64,000 nt of DNA, taken from the NCBI RefSeq assembly GCF_025947345.1, contig NZ_CP110011.1, positions 4,154,001 to 4,218,000 of the forward strand, written 5' to 3'. This document shows positions 60,112 through 64,000 of this stretch, one piece after another. Position 1 is the first letter of the stretch, and each line of letters opens with the position of its first letter. The notes under the pieces are model-generated. The model did no database searches and was not told where the DNA came from. It saw nothing but the letters and a program-made list of their open reading frames with translations. Both the position numbers and the translations under genes were made by a program. The stretch is from Flavobacterium sp. N502536 (GTDB lineage: Bacteria; Bacteroidota; Bacteroidia; Flavobacteriales; Flavobacteriaceae).

Positions 60112-60267
60112 CTACCGGTTGTTCAGGGGAAGCATGATACAAGGTCCGTTATAAGGAAAAGGTGTCCAGGGAATAGTACATCTCGTTCCACCGCTACCGT
60201 TTACTCCTTTTAGTTCTTCTTTACTTAGTACTTCCACTCTTGAGAAGTTTAAAATGGTTTTTAACAT
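60112..60267 (-). CDS. Double-glycine leader peptide, bacteriocin/RiPP-like precursor
   Basis: The minus-strand frame from ATG at 60267 to TAG encodes 51 residues: a helical leader MLKTILNFSRVEV then LSKEELKGVNGSGG, with the Gly-Gly at 26-27, and a 24-residue tail TRCTIPWTPFPYNGPC then IMLPLNNR, with two Cys. The LSKEELKxVNG..GG pattern is that of double-glycine leaders of secreted peptides. The gene has its own terminator at 59966 and lies behind the terminator at 60370, so it is a separate unit. No peptidase-containing ABC transporter is visible. Product and role unknown. Confidence 0.68.
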   Translation of the reverse strand: MLKTILNFSRVEVLSKEELKGVNGSGGTRCTIPWTPFPYNGPCIMLPLNNR

Positions 60268-60369
60268 AATAAAATTGGTTATTTAATAGGTTTTGTTGTC
60301 TCAATCGTTTTTTGTCCGTTGAGTTTCAGACATAAAATCAGTATTAAATTACGTATATTTTTTTTGCTT

Positions 60370-60397
60370 AAAAAAGCAGCCCAAATTTGAGCTGCTT
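60370..60397 (-). terminator. Terminator of the SusD-metallohydrolase-DUF4302 operon
   Basis: AAGCAGC (60374-60380) and GCTGCTT (60391-60397) with an inner CCAAATTTGA; on the minus strand the hairpin is followed by a run of Ts. It lies about 135 bases after the DUF4302 stop. Confidence 0.78.
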
Positions 60398-60530
60398 CCT
60401 TCAAAATAAAAAAAAACTAATAAAAAAACTTATATGGGCAACTTTGTTCACTTGCTCTAAATCGTAAACTCTTTTGTTGTAATTTATAGTCCCCAAAAGC
60501 TTTTTCTATTCAAAATAATATTATTAATGT

Positions 60531-61907
60531 TTACTGGAATGCCCAGGTTGTGAATCTAAATGGTCCTGATGCCGATGTAAACGTAAATACAGGATTTGTG
60601 GCTCCCACAGTAAAACTTTCTCTTTTAAAGTATAATCCTCCCGGGTTCATGATCTGATCGTCGAGATCCTTTAAATAAGCCGGTGCAGGAATATCAACTG
60701 CTGCTGCAAAAGTACTGCCTGAAGTCCACTTAGTTGTTGGCGTTAAGTATATAATTTTCTTTGTTTGATCTGCCGATAAGGTAAAGAAGTGATATACTCT
60801 TGTTATGACTCCTGTAGCGCTTGTAAATCGGTATTCCACATAACTTCCGTTAGGAGTGTTAAACCAAGGTTGTACTCTGCTTAATGTTGTACCGGCTGGT
60901 CTGGAAGCCTCAACAGCTCTGAATAATGCAAGAAATGAAGCTGAATTTGTGGATGCAAGCGTTAATATCGACCTGTCATGACCGTATACTAAATTTGAGT
61001 TTGCTGGTAGCAATATCTTGTAATCATCAGTCAATGCTAAAGGTTGGTTACCGTATTTAATGGTTGCAGTAACGCCACCAGTTCCGGTTGCGGTAAAACT
61101 GCCATCTGTATCATTATAAGTAAAGGCTGATAATTTCTGACCAGCTACGGTTACTGCAGGACTTACTACAATACCTGTAGGCGTATACCCTACTCCCATA
61201 CTAATAACTGATTCAGAACCATCAACAGCTCTTGAAACTGCATATCGGGTAGCTGTTGTAAATGAAAAATCATATCTGGTAACTTTTGCACCATCATTAA
61301 CCTCCAATGATCTGAATAATGGTCTGGTTGAAGCTCCTATAACATTTTTTTCTGTTGCAAGATTTTTAGGTAAGTCAGTCCAGTCCTGAGCAGTTGCTTT
61401 TACAAAACGTACTTCTCTTACCAATCTGTTGCTTCTAAAAACAAGATCTCCGTTTTCCTGCCCGTAATACAAAAACTGAAAATCTCCTAAATATCCTTTT
61501 CCTCTCAAAGCGGGAATTGGAAAGCTGTTTGAATCCGATAAAAGGTGAATTCTGTTGTACGTATTAAACAATAAACTCATGGTGCTCCCCAAAACAACAG
61601 AATATTCACTGGTATAAACTTTAGTATCGCTATTAAAATCGGATGCCATTTCTACTTTATTGTTTGGAAGAAACTTAATCAAATGGGTATATCCGCCCAA
61701 TTGAGTATCGTCTGTAAAATACACTGCTTTCCATCCAAATTCTGACGAAAGTAATGCGGTGTTTAATTCACTTTTCTGCTCATTCAAACGTTCTGCCGGT
61801 GTTTTATCAAACTTTGGTTCCGCATCGGTATCGTTTGCGCAGGCACTGAATAACTGTATGGTCAGGAATCCAATTATCAGATACTGTACTATATTTTTTA
61901 ATTTCAT
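60531..61907 (-). CDS. DUF4302 lipoprotein
   Basis: 458 residues. The signal peptide ends in the lipobox FSAC, with Cys at residue 23, followed by NDTDAEPKFDKTPAERLNEQKSELNTALLSSEFGWKAVYF split as seen in DUF4302 proteins, which accompany SusC/SusD systems. It is presumably a surface-exposed or outer-membrane lipoprotein that helps bind or process the substrate of the locus. It lies 23 bases after the metallohydrolase gene. Confidence 0.85.
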   Translation of the reverse strand: MKLKNIVQYLIIGFLTIQLFSACANDTDAEPKFDKTPAERLNEQKSELNTALLSSEFGWKAVYFTDDTQLGGYTHLIKFLPNNKVEMASDFNSDTKVYTSEYSVVLGSTMSLLFNTYNRIHLLSDSNSFPIPALRGKGYLGDFQFLYYGQENGDLVFRSNRLVREVRFVKATAQDWTDLPKNLATEKNVIGASTRPLFRSLEVNDGAKVTRYDFSFTTATRYAVSRAVDGSESVISMGVGYTPTGIVVSPAVTVAGQKLSAFTYNDTDGSFTATGTGGVTATIKYGNQPLALTDDYKILLPANSNLVYGHDRSILTLASTNSASFLALFRAVEASRPAGTTLSRVQPWFNTPNGSYVEYRFTSATGVITRVYHFFTLSADQTKKIIYLTPTTKWTSGSTFAAAVDIPAPAYLKDLDDQIMNPGGLYFKRESFTVGATNPVFTFTSASGPFRFTTWAFQ

Positions 61908-61930
61908 AATTTGCGATTTAAATGAATGGC

Positions 61931-62788
61931 TTAATTATTTATAACATTGGTCGTGTTTACTTGTGCTGCATCTCTCAAAGCATAGAAGTCCATATTAAAA
62001 GCGTCTTTGTAATACTGAACGACCATGGCTTCTTTTTGTTTGATTTTTGCTCTTCCGCTATCACTTGCGCTGGCAAGCAATGCATCGTATTCTGCTTTAG
62101 AACTGATCAGTATTACCGAAGCAGTTTCTGCAAAATCTTCAATAATATTACTTCTGGCATAATTCGTCACAAACCCAAGATTTTTAGAGGTTTGGAGATT
62201 TTCTAAGTGCCAGGTTGCCGTATAATCTGCAGGAGTAACTTTTTGCCACGCTTTTTCGTCAAAAGGTTTATTCTGGTTCAAAATATGTACATATTCGTGC
62301 TGAATGGTGTGAATGAATTCGGTAACACTTGCACGGTTTTTTCTATTCAGGTAGTCTACCTCGAACAATGTAATTCTTTGTCCTGAATCTGCAATCCCTA
62401 AAGTTCTGGTTCCATTAGTATTAGAGTTTACCCCTCCTACCAGAACAATTTCTCTTGGAGCCACTTTTTTTACAAAATCAGCACCACCAATGGTAGAATA
62501 ACTGTTGATCCAGATTTGTTTCACTACCTCCAATGCCGGTTGCACACTATTGACAGCCGGAGGAAAAAGAAATCGGTTATTGTCTACTGTATTCTGATTC
62601 CATTTGTATTGCGCGTTGATATTATACGGATTTAGGTAATTGGTATCAATCCAGGTGTCTAAAGCCGTTTTCACAGGCTGCTTATAATCTAATTGACTGT
62701 CACCTGGCCTGTCTTCATGCGTACAGGCTCCTAAAGTTAAAACTCCGGCTAGTAGTACTATTGCTTTATATTGTTTTATTGTTTTCAT
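61931..62788 (-). CDS. SusD-associated zinc metallohydrolase lipoprotein
   Basis: 285 residues. The signal peptide has a lipobox LGAC at about residue 22, followed by the acidic THEDRPGDS. The zinc motif HEYVH is at about residue 165 in TIQHEYVHILNQNK, and EDFAETASVIL provides the downstream Glu. It fits the substrate-import-associated zinc metallohydrolase lipoproteins found beside SusC/SusD pairs. It presumably acts at the cell surface on a peptide or protein substrate, not yet defined. Confidence 0.87.
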   Translation of the reverse strand: MKTIKQYKAIVLLAGVLTLGACTHEDRPGDSQLDYKQPVKTALDTWIDTNYLNPYNINAQYKWNQNTVDNNRFLFPPAVNSVQPALEVVKQIWINSYSTIGGADFVKKVAPREIVLVGGVNSNTNGTRTLGIADSGQRITLFEVDYLNRKNRASVTEFIHTIQHEYVHILNQNKPFDEKAWQKVTPADYTATWHLENLQTSKNLGFVTNYARSNIIEDFAETASVILISSKAEYDALLASASDSGRAKIKQKEAMVVQYYKDAFNMDFYALRDAAQVNTTNVINN

Positions 62789-62813
62789 ATTTCTAAAATT
62801 TTGATTCGAAATT

Positions 62814-64000
62814 TTATCTCGGATTTTTTACTACTCCGTAGTTAGATGCGCTTAACGGTATTTGCAATGCGCGACGCTTATCATCTTTAGTTAATGTAAT
62901 TGTCGGCTTACCAAAAGTCGCATGGCTTACAACAATATTAAAGCGTTTTACATCAAGCCATCTTAATCCTTCATGAACAAAATCTCTTCTACGCGTCTCT
63001 GCAATTGCTTTTACATAAGAAGTCTGTACAGGGGTCATTGTATAAAACGGAGTAAGTTCGTCTGCTATTACAGGATATAATGTCGTTATTCTTGCTTCAG
63101 TCAGTTTATCTGTTGTAGCGTTATAACCTGTTGTTCTGGTACCTAAAAAGAACTCCAATTCTGTATTTGCTTCTGCTGTTCTGCCTTTCATTACTAATGC
63201 TTCGATACGATTCAGATAAAATTCGTCGTTAGATAAAAGCACTATTCCCGCGTAAGCAATTCCAATATTGGCTGTTAAATTGGTGTATTTAAAGTATTCT
63301 TCAAATTTTGGTGTAAACAATGTTCTACTGCTATTGTAGCTATAAAAGTCATATACCCATGCCTTTCCAAAAGGATTTGTACCTCTAAAAAGCTCTGTCT
63401 GTTTAGGATCAGTTAGGTAAAAGTTGCTTCCACCAGCAGATCTTCCAATTAGTGTATTTGGAGAGGCTACTAATAAATTGGATGTTAATGACGATCTGGA
63501 ATACTCTATAAATTGTACATCCGGAGCCAAATTTGCTAAGGTTGCATAATCTTTAATTTTTGTTACCGGTTTAGAACCAAGACCTTCTGAAATTTTGATA
63601 ACATTGTCCCAGTCTCCCTTTACCAAATAAAAACGGCTCGCAAATGCTTTAGCAGCTTCTATGTTAAAGTGAAATTTTGGTTCTTTGTAGTTGTTTGTTA
63701 CCAATGGAAGACCTTCTTCTATATCTCTCTGAATAAAATCAAATACTTCCTGTACCGTATTTCTGGTGTAATTTTTTAATAAGGAAGTTTCCGGTTCTTT
63801 AACATAAGGAATTCCCAGGTCAGTTCCAGCGGTAGCCGGATTGTATCGCTGCGACCAAAAAGTAACCAGCATAAAGTGAGCATAAGCTCTGGCAATTAAA
63901 GCCTCGCCTTTTTGTGGATTTAAAGTTGCAGGGCTTCCTAATTCCTCAATCGATTTTAGAGCCTGATTAGCATGTGCGACAGCTCTGTAACAAGCGTCCC
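62814..64000 (-). CDS. SusD/RagB-family lipoprotein, 5' end cut by window edge
   Basis: About 395 residues are visible; the frame continues upstream past the first internal Met at 63872 without a stop (the edge codes ALIARAYAHFM), so the N-terminus and signal peptide lie beyond 64000. The C-terminal SusD pattern is clear: GEALIARAYAHFML, a FASRFYLVKGDWDNVI-type TPR helix, and the end RRRDFVHEGLRWLDVKRFN. It binds nutrients at the surface with a SusC TonB transporter, expected just upstream. It is the first visible gene of the operon with the metallohydrolase and DUF4302 genes. Confidence 0.93.
   Translation of the reverse strand, partial: DACYRAVAHANQALKSIEELGSPATLNPQKGEALIARAYAHFMLVTFWSQRYNPATAGTDLGIPYVKEPETSLLKNYTRNTVQEVFDFIQRDIEEGLPLVTNNYKEPKFHFNIEAAKAFASRFYLVKGDWDNVIKISEGLGSKPVTKIKDYATLANLAPDVQFIEYSRSSLTSNLLVASPNTLIGRSAGGSNFYLTDPKQTELFRGTNPFGKAWVYDFYSYNSSRTLFTPKFEEYFKYTNLTANIGIAYAGIVLLSNDEFYLNRIEALVMKGRTAEANTELEFFLGTRTTGYNATTDKLTEARITTLYPVIADELTPFYTMTPVQTSYVKAIAETRRRDFVHEGLRWLDVKRFNIVVSHATFGKPTITLTKDDKRRALQIPLSASNYGVVKNPR

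Noticed and set aside
60268..60530. Search for a second double-glycine precursor between the peptide gene and the DUF4302 gene.
   Set aside because: Only a terminator and AT-rich DNA were seen; no short frame with a GG leader.

Overview
The window is low-GC chromosomal DNA of a Flavobacterium-like member of the Bacteroidota. The evidence is the gene families (SusD/RagB lipoprotein, substrate-import zinc metallohydrolase, DUF4302, fused branched-chain E1), the promoter type (TAnnTTTG -7 boxes, with a TTTG -33 box where it can be seen), the A-rich start regions without Shine-Dalgarno sequences, and the many short intergenic palindromes. No rRNA, tRNA, CRISPR array, phage or intact insertion sequence was recognised.

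Layout. 1-4919 (minus): an operon of a nucleoside phosphorylase, DinB, VOC, DUF4265, a leaderless NMT1-like binding protein and a truncated membrane protein, plus a SUI1 factor and a 2OG-Fe(II) oxygenase. 5091-19264: fused 2-oxoacid dehydrogenase E1, DUF885 lipoprotein, acyl-CoA thioesterase, MscS channel, two SF2 helicases, type II NADH dehydrogenase and a Bcr/CflA exporter, with small unknowns between. 19416-26517: two small secreted proteins, a CNMP/CBS/DUF294 protein with a DEDD-type exonuclease partner, small proteins and acetyl-CoA synthetase. 27022-35308 (minus): branched-chain amino acid genes in the order leuA-leuB, then an attenuator, then ilvD-ilvB-ilvN-ilvC. 35464-39706: a TPR-like protein, an M1 peptidase and a secreted CBM9-like protein. 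39956-48050 (minus): a his operon hisG-D-C-B-H-A-(NIPSNAP)-F-IE behind a His leader peptide and attenuator. 48148-52642: an OmpR-type two-component system divergent from an LtaS-like sulfatase-fold membrane enzyme. 52772-59787: S1/P1-type nuclease, an unknown secreted protein, YeiH with a LysR regulator, a large vWA-like membrane protein and a FabG-type reductase. 60112-64000 (minus): a small double-glycine peptide gene, then the end of a SusD-metallohydrolase-DUF4302 nutrient-uptake locus whose SusC would lie beyond the right edge.

The points most worth attention are two amino-acid leader peptides with attenuators read directly from the sequence. The ilv leader is 24 codons with seven Ile; the his leader is 19 codons with HHHHFH. 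Also notable are the unannotated 51-residue double-glycine peptide, with a second Cys-bearing frame overlapping its 3' end, and an unusually dense set of palindromic intergenic repeats. Some repeats supply stop codons or C-terminal tails to neighbouring genes, and one makes a false N-terminal extension of a DEAD-box helicase. No single large undescribed system (defence island, biosynthetic cluster) is evident; much of the window is housekeeping metabolism.
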